Part shown: one piece after another, positions 9,031-17,301 of the stretch
How the letters are laid out: every line of letters begins with the position of its first letter
Position numbering within the stretch: the first letter of the stretch is position 1
NCBI RefSeq assembly: GCF_000426845.1
Contig: NZ_AUGD01000007.1
Location: 1-64,000 of the forward strand
Source of the DNA: Bradyrhizobium sp. in8p8
GTDB taxonomy: Bacteria; Pseudomonadota; Alphaproteobacteria; Rhizobiales; Xanthobacteraceae
Reading direction: 5' to 3'
DNA length: 64,000 bases
Made by a program: the position numbers and the translations under genes
The notes under the pieces: model-generated
Databases searched by the model: none
The model's input: the letters and a program-made list of their open reading frames with translations, nothing else
Told to the model about the DNA's origin: nothing

Positions 9031-10491
9031 ATGAACGCACATGCAGGCACAGTCCGCGGCAAAGAGCGCTATCGATCCGGCGTGATGGAATACAAGCGCA
9101 TGGGTTATTGGGAGCCCGACTACACGCCAAAGGATACGGACGTGATCGCGCTGTTTCGCGTCACGCCACAGGAGGGCGTCGATCCGATCGAGGCATCGGC
9201 TGCGGTAGCCGGCGAATCCTCTACCGCGACCTGGACGGTGGTGTGGACCGATCGCCTGACCGCCGCGGAGAAATATCGCGCCAAATGCTATCGCGTCGAT
9301 CCGGTCCCGGGCTCGCCCGGCTCGTACTTCGCCTACATCGCCTATGATCTCGACCTGTTCGAGCCGGGCTCGATCGCCAACCTCTCGGCGTCCATCATCG
9401 GCAACGTGTTCGGGTTCAAGCCGCTCAAGGCGTTGCGGCTGGAAGATATGCGCTTCCCCGTCGCCTATGTGAAGACGTTCCAGGGGCCCGCGACCGGCAT
9501 CGTGGTCGAGCGCGAACGCCTCGACAAGTTCGGTCGGCCGTTGCTGGGGGCCACCGTGAAGCCGAAGCTCGGACTTTCCGGCCGCAACTACGGCCGCGTG
9601 GTCTACGAGGCGCTGAAGGGCGGGCTCGATTTCACCAAGGACGACGAGAACATCAACTCGCAGCCCTTCATGCACTGGCGCGACCGTTTCCTTTACTGCA
9701 TGGAGGCGGTGAACCGCGCGCAGGCGGCCTCAGGTGAGGTGAAAGGCACCTACCTGAACGTCACCGCGGGCACGATGGAGGACATGTACGAGCGCGCGGA
9801 GTTCGCGAAAGAGCTCGGCTCGGTCATCGTCATGATCGATCTCGTGATCGGCTACACCGCGATCCAGTCGATGGCCAGATGGGCGCGGCGCAATGATATG
9901 ATCCTGCATCTGCATCGCGCTGGCCACTCGACCTATACGCGGCAGAAGAGCCACGGAGTGTCATTTCGCGTCATCGCGAAATGGATGCGGCTTGCGGGCG
10001 TCGACCACATCCACGCCGGCACGGTGGTCGGCAAGCTCGAAGGCGATCCAAACACCACGCGCGGCTACTACGACGTCTGCCGCGAGGACTTCAACCCGAC
10101 CAAGCTGGAACATGGCCTGTTCTTCGACCAGTCATGGGCCAGCCTCAACAAGATGATGCCGGTTGCCTCCGGCGGCATCCATGCCGGGCAGATGCACCAG
10201 CTGCTCGATCTGCTGGGTGAGGACGTGGTGCTGCAGTTCGGCGGCGGCACCATCGGTCATCCCATGGGCATTGCGGCCGGGGCGACCGCCAATCGCGTCG
10301 CGCTGGAAGCGATGATCCTCGCCCGCAATGAGGGACGCGACTATGTCCACGAAGGGCCAGAGATCCTCGCCAAGGCGGCTCAGACCTGCACGCCGCTGAA
10401 GGCCGCGCTCGAGGTCTGGAAGGACGTCACCTTCAACTATCAATCCACCGACACGCCGGACTTCGTGCCGACCGCGCTGGAAACCGTCTGA
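9031..10491 (+). CDS. cbbL: RubisCO large subunit, form I red-type (CbbL)
   Basis: A 486-residue RubisCO large chain. Active-site blocks are TVKPKLGLSGRNYG (catalytic Lys), GLDFTKDDEN (the Lys carbamylated for activity, with Asp and Glu metal ligands), HLHRAGHSTYTR, and the phosphate-binding GGGTIGHPMGIAAG. The long N-terminus (KERYRSGVMEYKRMGYWEPDY) and the cbbX gene downstream point to the red-type form IC of alphaproteobacteria rather than the green-type IA. It carboxylates RuBP to two 3-phosphoglycerates. A GGAGAGAG ribosome-binding site precedes the ATG. It is followed after 11 bp by cbbS. Confidence 0.97.
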   Translation: MNAHAGTVRGKERYRSGVMEYKRMGYWEPDYTPKDTDVIALFRVTPQEGVDPIEASAAVAGESSTATWTVVWTDRLTAAEKYRAKCYRVDPVPGSPGSYFAYIAYDLDLFEPGSIANLSASIIGNVFGFKPLKALRLEDMRFPVAYVKTFQGPATGIVVERERLDKFGRPLLGATVKPKLGLSGRNYGRVVYEALKGGLDFTKDDENINSQPFMHWRDRFLYCMEAVNRAQAASGEVKGTYLNVTAGTMEDMYERAEFAKELGSVIVMIDLVIGYTAIQSMARWARRNDMILHLHRAGHSTYTRQKSHGVSFRVIAKWMRLAGVDHIHAGTVVGKLEGDPNTTRGYYDVCREDFNPTKLEHGLFFDQSWASLNKMMPVASGGIHAGQMHQLLDLLGEDVVLQFGGGTIGHPMGIAAGATANRVALEAMILARNEGRDYVHEGPEILAKAAQTCTPLKAALEVWKDVTFNYQSTDTPDFVPTALETV

Positions 10492-10502
10492 GGAGATCTG
10501 AC

Positions 10503-10910
10503 ATGAAGATGACCCAGGGCTGCTTCTCGTTCCTGCCCGATCTGACCGACCAGCAGATAACAAGCCAGGTGCAGTATTGCCTCGCCAACGGCTGGGCGGT
10601 GAACATCGAGTTCACCGACGATCCGCATCCCCGCAACACCTATTGGGAGATGTGGGGGCTGCCGATGTTCGATCTCCAGGATGCCGCAGGTGTGATGATG
10701 GAGCTGGCCGAGTGCCGAAAGGTGTACAGCGACCGCTACATCCGCATCAGCGGCTTCGATTCCAGCCATGGCTGGGAATCGGTGCGGATCTCCTTCCTCG
10801 TCAACCGGCCGAAGCAGGAGGCCGAATTCGAACTGGTGCGCCAGGAAGTCGGTGGCCGCGCCGTTCGCTACACCACGGTGCGCAAGCCGGCCGCGCAGGC
10901 CGCAACCTGA
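10503..10910 (+). CDS. cbbS: RubisCO small subunit (CbbS)
   Basis: A 135-residue small subunit with the family signatures GCFSFLPDLTDQQI at the N-terminus and NTYWEMWGLPMFDL in the middle. The C-terminal extension (SFLVNRPKQEAEFELVRQEV) is the red-type hallmark that forms a beta-hairpin in the central channel of the L8S8 enzyme. GAGGAGATC provides a strong ribosome-binding site overlapping the end of cbbL. A perfect hairpin follows before cbbX. Confidence 0.96.
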   Translation: MKMTQGCFSFLPDLTDQQITSQVQYCLANGWAVNIEFTDDPHPRNTYWEMWGLPMFDLQDAAGVMMELAECRKVYSDRYIRISGFDSSHGWESVRISFLVNRPKQEAEFELVRQEVGGRAVRYTTVRKPAAQAAT

Positions 10911-10963
10911 GCTGTTCACCTCCGCACGGGGCTCTCCCTGCTCCGTATCCTTGGCGGACCACT

Positions 10964-10990
10964 GCTTCGCCGCTTCCCCCGCGGCGAAGC
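10964..10990 (+). terminator. Intercistronic stem-loop between cbbS and cbbX
   Basis: GCTTCGCCGC (10964-10973) and GCGGCGAAGC (10981-10990) form a perfect 10-bp stem with a 7-nt loop, followed by a pyrimidine stretch TCCTTTCTTC but no run of U. It lies 20 bp before the cbbX start. It could be a partial terminator or an mRNA 3'-end stabiliser that keeps cbbLS transcripts in excess over cbbX. Confidence 0.6.
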
Positions 10991-11009
10991 TCCTTTCTTC
11001 GAGGTGCCG

Positions 11010-11942
11010 ATGCTCGACGTGCCCGATGCAACGACGACCGAACCCGGCGAGACCCATTTCGATCTCCGCAAGGAGGCCGAAGCGGCCGGGATCACGGATA
11101 CGCTGCAACAGCTCGATCAGGAACTGATCGGGCTCAAGCCGGTGAAGAGCCGCGTGCGCCAGATCGCCTCACTGCTGCTGATCGAACGTGTCCGGCAGCG
11201 GGCGGGCCTCGCTTCCGCCCCGCCGACGCTGCACATGTCGTTCACCGGCAATCCCGGCACCGGCAAGACCACCGTGGCGCTGCGCATGGCGAAGATCCTG
11301 CACGGACTTGGGTTCGTGCGGCGCGGCCAGGTGATCTCGGTGACACGCGACGATCTCGTCGGCCAGTATATCGGCCACACCGCGCCGAAGACGAAGGAGA
11401 TATTGAAGAAGGCGATGGGCGGCGTGCTGTTCATTGACGAGGCCTATTACCTGCATCGCCCCGACAATGAGCGTGACTATGGGCAGGAGGCGATCGAGAT
11501 CCTGCTCCAGGTGATGGAGAACCAGCGCGAGGACCTCGTCGTGATTCTCGCCGGCTATGGCGAGCGGATGACCAGTTTTTTCGCCTCGAATCCCGGCTTC
11601 CGCTCGCGCATCGCCCACCACATCGAATTCCCAGACTATGCCGAGGCCGAGCTGCTCGTCATCGCCGAGCTGATGCTGAAAGAGCGCGGCTATCGCTTCT
11701 CGGCAGCAGCGCGGGAAGCGTTCGAGAAATACATCGCGCTACGCCGCACCCAGCCGTTCTTCTCCAATGCGCGCTCGATCCGTAACGCGGTCGACCGCAT
11801 TCGCCTGCGGCAGGCCGATCGTCTGGTGTCGGATCTCGACCGCATGCTGGATGTCGCCGATCTCGAAACCATCGATGCCATGGACGTGTTGGCGAGCCGG
11901 GTCTTCAACGGCGGCGCCGATGTGCGGAGTGCAGAGCCATGA
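11010..11942 (+). CDS. cbbX: CbbX, red-type RubisCO activase
   Basis: A 310-residue AAA+ ATPase. Walker A GNPGTGKTT lies at about residues 80-88 and Walker B GGVLFIDEAYYL at about 140-151, with the CbbX signature HRPDNERDYGQEAIEILLQVMEN split by the pore region. The protein remodels inhibited red-type RubisCO by pulling on the large-subunit C-terminus and is itself activated by RuBP. GTG at 11004 is in frame, but GAGG at 11001-11004 is the natural ribosome-binding site for the ATG at 11010. The stop codon overlaps the cbbE start by ATGA, implying translational coupling. Confidence 0.95.
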   Translation: MLDVPDATTTEPGETHFDLRKEAEAAGITDTLQQLDQELIGLKPVKSRVRQIASLLLIERVRQRAGLASAPPTLHMSFTGNPGTGKTTVALRMAKILHGLGFVRRGQVISVTRDDLVGQYIGHTAPKTKEILKKAMGGVLFIDEAYYLHRPDNERDYGQEAIEILLQVMENQREDLVVILAGYGERMTSFFASNPGFRSRIAHHIEFPDYAEAELLVIAELMLKERGYRFSAAAREAFEKYIALRRTQPFFSNARSIRNAVDRIRLRQADRLVSDLDRMLDVADLETIDAMDVLASRVFNGGADVRSAEP

Positions 11943-12685
11943 CCGGAGAGATCATCATTGCTCCCTCGATCCTGGCTGCGGATTTCTCGCGGCTCGGCGA
12001 GGAGATTTCGGCAATCGACGCGGCTGGCGCCGATTGGATCCATTGCGATGTCATGGACGGACATTTCGTACCGAACATCAGCTTCGGTGCCGACGTCATC
12101 AAGGCGATCCGGCCGCAGACGGAGAAGATCTTCGACGTGCATTTGATGATCGCGCCGACCGATCCCTATCTCGAAGCGTTCGCGCAAGCTGGAGCGGATA
12201 TCATCACGGTGCACGCCGAGGCCGGCCCGCATCTGGACCGCTCGCTCCAGGCGATCCGCGCGCTCGGCAAGAAGGCCGGTGTCAGCCTCTGTCCCGCCAC
12301 GCCCGAGAGTGCGATCGCCTATGCGCTCGATCACGTCGATCTGGTGCTGGTGATGACGGTCAATCCGGGATTCGGCGGCCAGTCCTTCCTCGAGCCCCAG
12401 CTTGAAAAGATCGAACGGATCAAGACCATGATTGGCGATCGGCCGATCCGGCTCGAGGTCGACGGCGGTATCACGCCCGACAATGCCGCTGTCGTGGCGG
12501 CGGCGGGAGCTGATGTGCTGGTCGCGGGTTCCGCCGTGTTTCGCGGCAAGGGCGTTGCCGATTATGGTGCAAACATCCAGGCCATTCGCCTCGCAGCTGA
12601 GAGGGGCCGGATCCCGAAGCGGCAAGACAATGCTGCGCAGCGGATGCGCGTCAGCGATGGGGGCCGATCCGGTAGACCCGCGTGA
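11939..12685 (+). CDS. cbbE: Ribulose-phosphate 3-epimerase (CbbE)
   Basis: A 248-residue TIM-barrel epimerase. Motifs include APSILAADF at the N-terminus, HCDVMDGHFVPNISFG with catalytic Asp and metal His, VNPGFGGQSF, and the phosphate-binding DGGI near the C-terminus. It interconverts xylulose-5-phosphate and ribulose-5-phosphate, feeding CbbP. It overlaps the cbbX stop by 4 bp and is the last gene of the cbb operon. The C-terminal tail of about 20 residues beyond the barrel is basic and not conserved. Confidence 0.95.
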   Translation: MTGEIIIAPSILAADFSRLGEEISAIDAAGADWIHCDVMDGHFVPNISFGADVIKAIRPQTEKIFDVHLMIAPTDPYLEAFAQAGADIITVHAEAGPHLDRSLQAIRALGKKAGVSLCPATPESAIAYALDHVDLVLVMTVNPGFGGQSFLEPQLEKIERIKTMIGDRPIRLEVDGGITPDNAAVVAAAGADVLVAGSAVFRGKGVADYGANIQAIRLAAERGRIPKRQDNAAQRMRVSDGGRSGRPA

Positions 12686-12845
12686 GGCCGAGCGTCCGCC
12701 GGCGCGTTTGGAACTTTGAGCCGAATACGCATTTCCCAGGAGCGAGCCGAAATCGGGTGCGGGGCGCAGCAAATCTTTCGCGCAACCGCCATCGGCCTGA
12801 CGCAAACTGGGGCGATAACCCCCAGCAAATGCGAGGGAGGGTCTC

Positions 12846-13058
12846 ATGGAGAACGTACGTCGCTACCGGGCGCTGGCATCCCTCTGTCGACAGCAGGCGG
12901 CCTACCGGCCGCTGCAGAACTGGGAACTCCTCGGCCAAGCCGAACATTTCGAACATCTCGCCGACATCGAGCTCAAGGCATATTTCGACGCCTGCAATGT
13001 GTCTCAGGACGAGGACACCCCCGCAGCCGCGACATGGGAAGCTCCCGTCGCGGCGTGA
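12846..13058 (+). CDS. Small hypothetical protein, paralogue of the one at 2375
   Basis: A 70-residue soluble protein whose first 45 residues repeat the pattern ENVRRYR-x2-ASL-x-RQ-x-AA-x-RP-x-Q-x-W-x-LL-x-QA and EL-x-AYF seen in the 2375 gene. The C-terminal 20 residues are acidic and Ala-rich and differ. GAGGGAGG at 12832-12839 is a strong ribosome-binding site for the ATG. It lies 160 bp after cbbE and could be read from its own promoter. No membrane segment, signal peptide or known domain. Function unknown. Confidence 0.75.
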   Translation: MENVRRYRALASLCRQQAAYRPLQNWELLGQAEHFEHLADIELKAYFDACNVSQDEDTPAAATWEAPVAA

Positions 13059-13078
13059 TGGCGCCAAGCCGGCGCGGC

Positions 13079-13915
13079 TCAGTGGGTCATCAGTGTCGGG
13101 ACCGTCATGGCCTCCAGCATGGCACGCGTGACGCCCCCGAGAATGCGCTCCTGCAACCGGGAATGGCCGTAGCCACCCATCACAAGGAGGTCGAGGCTCT
13201 CATCGGCCGCGAGCGACAGGATGGTCGGCTGAATGTCGGCGCGCGTCGCCGACAGGCCGACGATGCGGGTCGACAGACCGCGCCGGCCGAGATGTCTTGC
13301 CAGACCGCTTGCTGAAGCTTCGCCGGAGCCGGCGTCGGGTTCGTTGATGGTGATGACCACGATTTCTGTGGCGCGCGCCAGGAACGGCGCTGCGTCGCGC
13401 ACTGCTCGGGCGGCGAGACGGCTGCCGTCCCAGCAGATGCCGATCCGGTTTGCCTTGAAGGCTCCACGGAAGGTGTAAGGCAGGAAGAGCACCGGGCCGC
13501 CCGCCTGGAACAGGATCTCGCTTGGCACGTCGTTGTCGAACGAGCCTTGCGCCGGATCAGGCTGGAGCACGATGCTGAGGTCGTGCAGCCGGGCCATCTC
13601 GCCGAGCGATTCGGCTGCGTCCGCCGGGATCGCGCCGAGCGGGTGGCAGGCGTAGGAGATGCCGGCGTTCGCCGCTTCGGTCTTGAACACGGCCAGCGCT
13701 GCCTCGGCCCGTTCCACGGCGCGCTCGCGTTCCAGCTCGAACACGGCCGCCACGGCCGCGCCCCCCTCCATCACGTAGGCTACACTGGTTGTGACATAGC
13801 CCACCGCGACCGCGTCGAGATGGGCGTTGAGGTGCGCCGCGAGCGAGATCGAGCCCTCGATTGCGGGTCGCATGGGACGTTCGGTGGGAATGTGGACGAG
13901 AATATCTTTGTACAT
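13079..13915 (-). CDS. Universal stress protein, tandem-domain UspA type
   Basis: A 278-residue protein with the UspA fold. It starts MYKDILVHIPTE, typical of the first domain. The second half carries the nucleotide-binding signature of the family as LVMGGYGHSRLQERILGGVTR, with G-x2-G-x9-G spacing. The upstream 24 codons of the open frame are arginine-rich and unlike the family, so the ATG at 13915 with GGAGGCG before it is preferred. Two copies of the motif CCATGTTG lie between it and the divergent protease gene. Likely role: stress tolerance, perhaps ATP-binding. Confidence 0.85.
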   Translation of the reverse strand: MYKDILVHIPTERPMRPAIEGSISLAAHLNAHLDAVAVGYVTTSVAYVMEGGAAVAAVFELERERAVERAEAALAVFKTEAANAGISYACHPLGAIPADAAESLGEMARLHDLSIVLQPDPAQGSFDNDVPSEILFQAGGPVLFLPYTFRGAFKANRIGICWDGSRLAARAVRDAAPFLARATEIVVITINEPDAGSGEASASGLARHLGRRGLSTRIVGLSATRADIQPTILSLAADESLDLLVMGGYGHSRLQERILGGVTRAMLEAMTVPTLMTH

Positions 13916-13968
13916 GGCGCGCCTCCGGTCGTCATCCGATGATCGCAGTTTTTCACGGCGCGAAGGAC

Positions 13969-14113
13969 CCATGTTGAGCTGTATCAAACGGGCAGGGGTG
14001 ATTTTCCTGCCGCGCCCGCTGCCTCATTCTTTGCCGAGATTTAATCGGACGGACGGGACCCCGTAAGGTGGCAACGACCATGTTGGGGTCAAGGCGACAC
14101 CAGCTCAACATGG
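13969..14113. promoter_or_regulatory. Three copies of a CCATGTTG motif between usp and degP genes
   Basis: CCATGTTGAGCTG occurs at 13969-13981 on the plus strand and, exactly, on the minus strand at 14101-14113. A third partial copy, CCATGTTGGGGT, is at 14078-14089. The outer copies are inverted and stand just upstream of the two divergent genes. This arrangement suits a shared transcription-factor site. The factor is unknown. Confidence 0.5.
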
Positions 14114-14123
14114 ACATTTCGAC

Positions 14124-15671
14124 ATGAACGATCGCGTCAATTCCGACACCACCACGTCTCGCAAGATCTTGCGGCCGCGCCGCCTCGCGCTGCTCGGCAC
14201 CGTGGCCGCGCTGGGCGTAGCCGCCCTGTCAATTGCGCCGGGCACTTCGCCGTTCGGCATGAATTCCTTCATTGCGCCGGCTCAGGCTGCGGAGGCCGCG
14301 GCGACGCCACCGAGCTTCGGCGATCTGGTCAGCAAGGTCAAACCCGCGGTTATCTCCGTGCGGGTCAGGATCGACCGGGACAACGACAAGAGCGCAATGC
14401 TGCAGCAGAACCGTATGGACTCGGACGAGGACACGCCGTTCGACCAGTTCTCGCGGCAATTCGGTTTCCGCTTTCCGGGCGGCATGAACGGCATGCCGCG
14501 CCAGCGTCACCAGATGATCACCGGTGAAGGGTCCGGCTTCTTCATCTCCGCCGACGGCTATGCAGTGACCAACAACCATGTCGTCGATCACGCCGAATCC
14601 GTTCAGGTCACCATGGACGACGGCACGACCTACAAGGCGAAGGTCGTCGGCACCGACCCGAAGACCGATCTGGCGCTGATCAAGGTCGATGGCAGGAGGG
14701 ATTTTCCGTTCGTCAAATTCTCCGACCAGAAGCCGCGCATCGGCGACTGGGTGGTCGCGGTCGGCAATCCCTTTGGTCTTGGCGGCACCGTGACCGCCGG
14801 CATCGTCTCGGCCAGCGGTCGGGACATCGGGAATGGTCCCTATGACGACTTCATCCAGATCGATGCGCCCATCAACAAGGGCAATTCAGGCGGCCCGGCC
14901 TTCGATATGAACGGCAACGTGATCGGCGTGAACACGGCGATCTTCTCGCCCTCGGGCGGCTCCGTCGGCATCGGCTTTGATATTCCGGCCTCGACCGCCA
15001 AGCTCGTCGTCGCGCAATTGAAGGACAAGGGGGCGGTCACCCGCGGTTGGCTCGGCGTGCAGGTGCAACCCGTGACATCGGATATTGCGGACAGCCTCGG
15101 CCTCAAGGAGGCGCGCGGTGCAATCGTCGACAATCCGCAAGATGGCAGCCCGGCGGCGAAGGCCGGCATCGAGGCCGGTGACGTCATCACCGCCGTCAAC
15201 GGCACCGCGATCAAGGACTCCCGCGATCTTGCCCGCACCATTGCCACCCTGGCACCGGGTACGTCGGTGAAGCTCGAGGTGTTCCGCAAGGGCGACAGCA
15301 AAACGGTGACTTTGGCGCTAGGCGAGCTGCCGAACGAGCGGCAAGCCAAAGAAAATCGCAATTCCGACGAGCGTAGGGGGCAGCCGAATGCCGGCACGCC
15401 GCGCCTGGGTCTCAGCCTGGCACCGGCTGGCGACGTCCAGGGTGCAGGTCAGAGCGGTGTCGTCGTCACCGAGGTCGATCCGCAGGGGCCGGCAGCTCAG
15501 CGCGGCATTCAGACCGGCGACGTCATCCTAAATGTCGGCGGCAAGGCCGTTGCCAGTGTCGGCGACGTCCGTTCGGAGCTGGCGCAGGCCAAGTCGTCCG
15601 GCAAGCGCAGCGTGCTGTTGCAGGTCAGAAGCGCGGAGGCGACAAGATTCGTCGCGGTTCCGCTCGCCTAA
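14124..15671 (+). CDS. DegP/HtrA-type periplasmic serine protease with two PDZ domains
   Basis: A 515-residue Do-family protease. A long N-terminal signal region (hydrophobic LALLGTVAALGVAALSIA, cleavage after AQA near residue 55) directs export. The trypsin-like domain has the triad H152 (NNHVVDH), D182 (KTDLAL) and S255 (GNSGGP). Two PDZ domains follow at about 300-395 and 425-510. It degrades or chaperones misfolded envelope proteins. The gene is divergent from a universal stress protein and is followed by a strong terminator. Bradyrhizobial genomes carry several paralogues, so no specific deg symbol is given. Confidence 0.92.
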   Translation: MNDRVNSDTTTSRKILRPRRLALLGTVAALGVAALSIAPGTSPFGMNSFIAPAQAAEAAATPPSFGDLVSKVKPAVISVRVRIDRDNDKSAMLQQNRMDSDEDTPFDQFSRQFGFRFPGGMNGMPRQRHQMITGEGSGFFISADGYAVTNNHVVDHAESVQVTMDDGTTYKAKVVGTDPKTDLALIKVDGRRDFPFVKFSDQKPRIGDWVVAVGNPFGLGGTVTAGIVSASGRDIGNGPYDDFIQIDAPINKGNSGGPAFDMNGNVIGVNTAIFSPSGGSVGIGFDIPASTAKLVVAQLKDKGAVTRGWLGVQVQPVTSDIADSLGLKEARGAIVDNPQDGSPAAKAGIEAGDVITAVNGTAIKDSRDLARTIATLAPGTSVKLEVFRKGDSKTVTLALGELPNERQAKENRNSDERRGQPNAGTPRLGLSLAPAGDVQGAGQSGVVVTEVDPQGPAAQRGIQTGDVILNVGGKAVASVGDVRSELAQAKSSGKRSVLLQVRSAEATRFVAVPLA

Positions 15672-15694
15672 GCCGAGCGCGCAACATCGGTTAG

Positions 15695-15726
15695 AAAAAA
15701 GGCGGCCCTATCGGGCCGCCTTTCCT
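15695..15726 (+). terminator. Rho-independent terminator after the DegP-type gene
   Basis: GGCGGCCC and GGGCCGCC form an 8-bp GC stem with a TATC loop, preceded by six A and followed by TTTCCTGTT. It lies 30 bp after the stop codon. Confidence 0.85.
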
Positions 15727-15937
15727 GTTCATCCTCAGAAGTCCCGTGGACGTCCGGATAACATTCTTGTTAGCCGCAGCGACGCAGGTCGTCTGAAAGA
15801 GCCTCTTGGCTCATCACAGTTCCAATTCCCGTTGCAGACGGCAATGGGCGCCGCCAAATGTGGTTGCAACCTTGGAACTTCCAACCTGCCACCGCTTTGT
15901 GGAACGGGCCGGTGGTACGCAGTTGATCGGTGCCGAC

Positions 15938-16300
15938 ATGGATCGATTGAAGTTCTCGCTGTGGAGCACGCTGCTCGTGGCGCCATTGGTTCTTTCAGGC
16001 GGAAACGCGTTCGGGCGCGACGACGGCCGTTACGCGAATTCTCCCCTGAAGCCCTGGTTCGACAGCCTGCGCAGTCGCCTCGGTCCATGCTGCTCGGACG
16101 CGGATGGTTTCGCCGTTGCCGATCCCGACTGGGAATCGCACAACGGACGTTACCGTGTGCGTCTCGACGGGCAGTGGATCGAGGTGCCGGACGACGCCGT
16201 GATCACCGAGCCGAACCGGGCCGGCCGCACCATGGTGTGGCCGGTGAAGACGGCGTTCGGGGTTTCGATCCGCTGCTTCATGCCAGGCAGCATGATGTGA
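15938..16300 (+). CDS. Small secreted hypothetical protein
   Basis: A 120-residue protein with a signal peptide (MDRLKFSLW then a hydrophobic core, cleavage near NAFG at about residue 26). The mature part contains PLKPWFDSLRS, a CCSDADG motif and WPVKTAFGVSIRCFMPG near the C-terminus, so three cysteines are exported. This composition recurs in small periplasmic proteins of rhizobia. The longer open frame from 15806 is discarded because the start at 15938 places the signal peptide correctly. Function unknown. Confidence 0.75.
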   Translation: MDRLKFSLWSTLLVAPLVLSGGNAFGRDDGRYANSPLKPWFDSLRSRLGPCCSDADGFAVADPDWESHNGRYRVRLDGQWIEVPDDAVITEPNRAGRTMVWPVKTAFGVSIRCFMPGSMM

Positions 16301-16305
16301 ACAGG

Positions 16306-16608
16306 TCAGCGCGACCGTGTGGAGGATTTACGCTTCGATGATTTCTTCGAGGACTTCCTGGACGACTTCTTGGATGTTTTCCTGGACGTCTTCTTGGCGC
16401 TCGTTCGCTTCGATGCCTTCTTCGGGACCTTCTTGCCTTTCTTGCGCGCCTTCGACAGTCCGATCGCGATCGCCTGTTTGCGGCTCTTGACGCGGCCGCC
16501 GCGTCCTCCACGGCCGCTCTTCGCGGTCCCCTTCTTGTAGCGCCGCATCTCGCTCGCGACATCGCTGCCCGAGCTGCGTGAGTAGCGTTTCTTTGCCTTG
16601 CGTGCCAT
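16306..16608 (-). CDS. DUF6496-type basic protein with histone-H1-like tail
   Basis: A 100-residue very basic protein. The first half (MARKAKKRYSRSSGSDVASEMRR and the following RYKKGTAKSGRGG block) matches the DUF6496 pattern. The second half consists of Lys, Ser, Thr and Arg in short SSKK/KTSRK repeats, like the C-terminal tail of histone H1. GGGAGAA is the ribosome-binding site for the ATG at 16608. An EcfG-like promoter lies 25-50 bp upstream. DNA binding or nucleoid compaction under stress is plausible but unproven. Confidence 0.85.
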   Translation of the reverse strand: MARKAKKRYSRSSGSDVASEMRRYKKGTAKSGRGGRGGRVKSRKQAIAIGLSKARKKGKKVPKKASKRTSAKKTSRKTSKKSSRKSSKKSSKRKSSTRSR

Positions 16609-16632
16609 GCATGTTCTCCCTTGGCCGAGAAG

Positions 16633-16657
16633 AACCCTTCGGTACAGGCATGGTTCC
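16633..16657 (-). promoter_or_regulatory. EcfG-like promoter of the DUF6496 gene
   Basis: Read on the minus strand: GGAAC (16657-16653), 16 nt, GGTT (16636-16633). The start codon follows at 16608, leaving a leader of about 20 nt. Confidence 0.65.
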
Positions 16658-16696
16658 GGGAGCGCGTGTGCAACACTCCGGAAGGCGCGATGCAGT

Positions 16697-16891
16697 CTAG
16701 AAGGAATTCGCCAGCTCGATCTCCGCTTCCAACGCTCGGATGCGCTGTGCGGCCTCGCTGAAGGAGAGATCACGCGAATATTGAGCAGGCTGATAAGCTT
16801 CCTCGCTCAGCCGTTTCAGCTTGAGCCCCTGCGCTCGCGTCATCTGCTCGCTCAGGAAAACCCGCGCGTCGTATTTACCTTGCACCGGCAT
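16697..16891 (-). CDS. DUF3072-type small protein
   Basis: A 64-residue soluble protein. The pattern MTRAQGLKLKRLSEEA followed by DLSFSEAAQRIRALEAEI fits the DUF3072 family: a helix, a Ser-Glu-Glu-Ala turn, and a C-terminal helix with SEA-x2-RI-x-AL. GGAGAAG precedes the ATG. The family has no assigned function. It lies in a run of small genes beside the EcfG-controlled block and may belong to it, though only an isolated GGAAC without a -10 match lies upstream. Confidence 0.75.
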   Translation of the reverse strand: MPVQGKYDARVFLSEQMTRAQGLKLKRLSEEAYQPAQYSRDLSFSEAAQRIRALEAEIELANSF

Positions 16892-16952
16892 CTGACTTCT
16901 CCGTTCCGAAATCGTGACTTGACTATATGTTCTTATTTTGTTCTAACAAGCC

Positions 16953-17186
16953 ATGGACAACAGAATTAGCGAAATTCGACGCAAAATCAGAGCCTTGAGG
17001 CTTGAGATGGCCGACGTCGAGGTGTCGGTGCGCGACCTCGTCGAGCGCGATCGCGACTGCACTGAAAAGGCCCTGGCGCAGATGGAGTTGCGCCGGAGGA
17101 TCAACCTTCTGATCGGGGAATGGAAGGCGGCTGGTGGCACCGACGTTCTGCCCGACATTCGGGACCGGGTGCGCGGTCGCGCATGA
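16953..17186 (+). CDS. Small coiled-coil hypothetical protein
   Basis: A 77-residue hydrophilic protein with heptad-like spacing of Ile, Leu and Met over residues 4-55 (RRKIRALRLEMADVEVSVRD), suggesting a single long coiled coil. A short C-terminal segment ends in basic residues. It is divergent from the DUF3072 gene with 61 bp between them. The ribosome-binding site is weak. No known domain. Confidence 0.65.
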   Translation: MDNRISEIRRKIRALRLEMADVEVSVRDLVERDRDCTEKALAQMELRRRINLLIGEWKAAGGTDVLPDIRDRVRGRA

Positions 17187-17301
17187 CGACCGCTGGTGAT
17201 CCCGCACGCGTGATCGGACATGCGGGAGAATCATTGACGCAGGCAACCCTCGTTCGCGCACAAGCCCTAAACGGGTCGTCGCATAGTGCGTCACGCACCC
17301 T

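Noticed and set aside
12711..12734. EcfG-like promoter before the small gene at 12846
   Set aside because: GGAAC is present, but the only -10-like word is CATT at 15 nt, outside the accepted spacing and with a mismatch.
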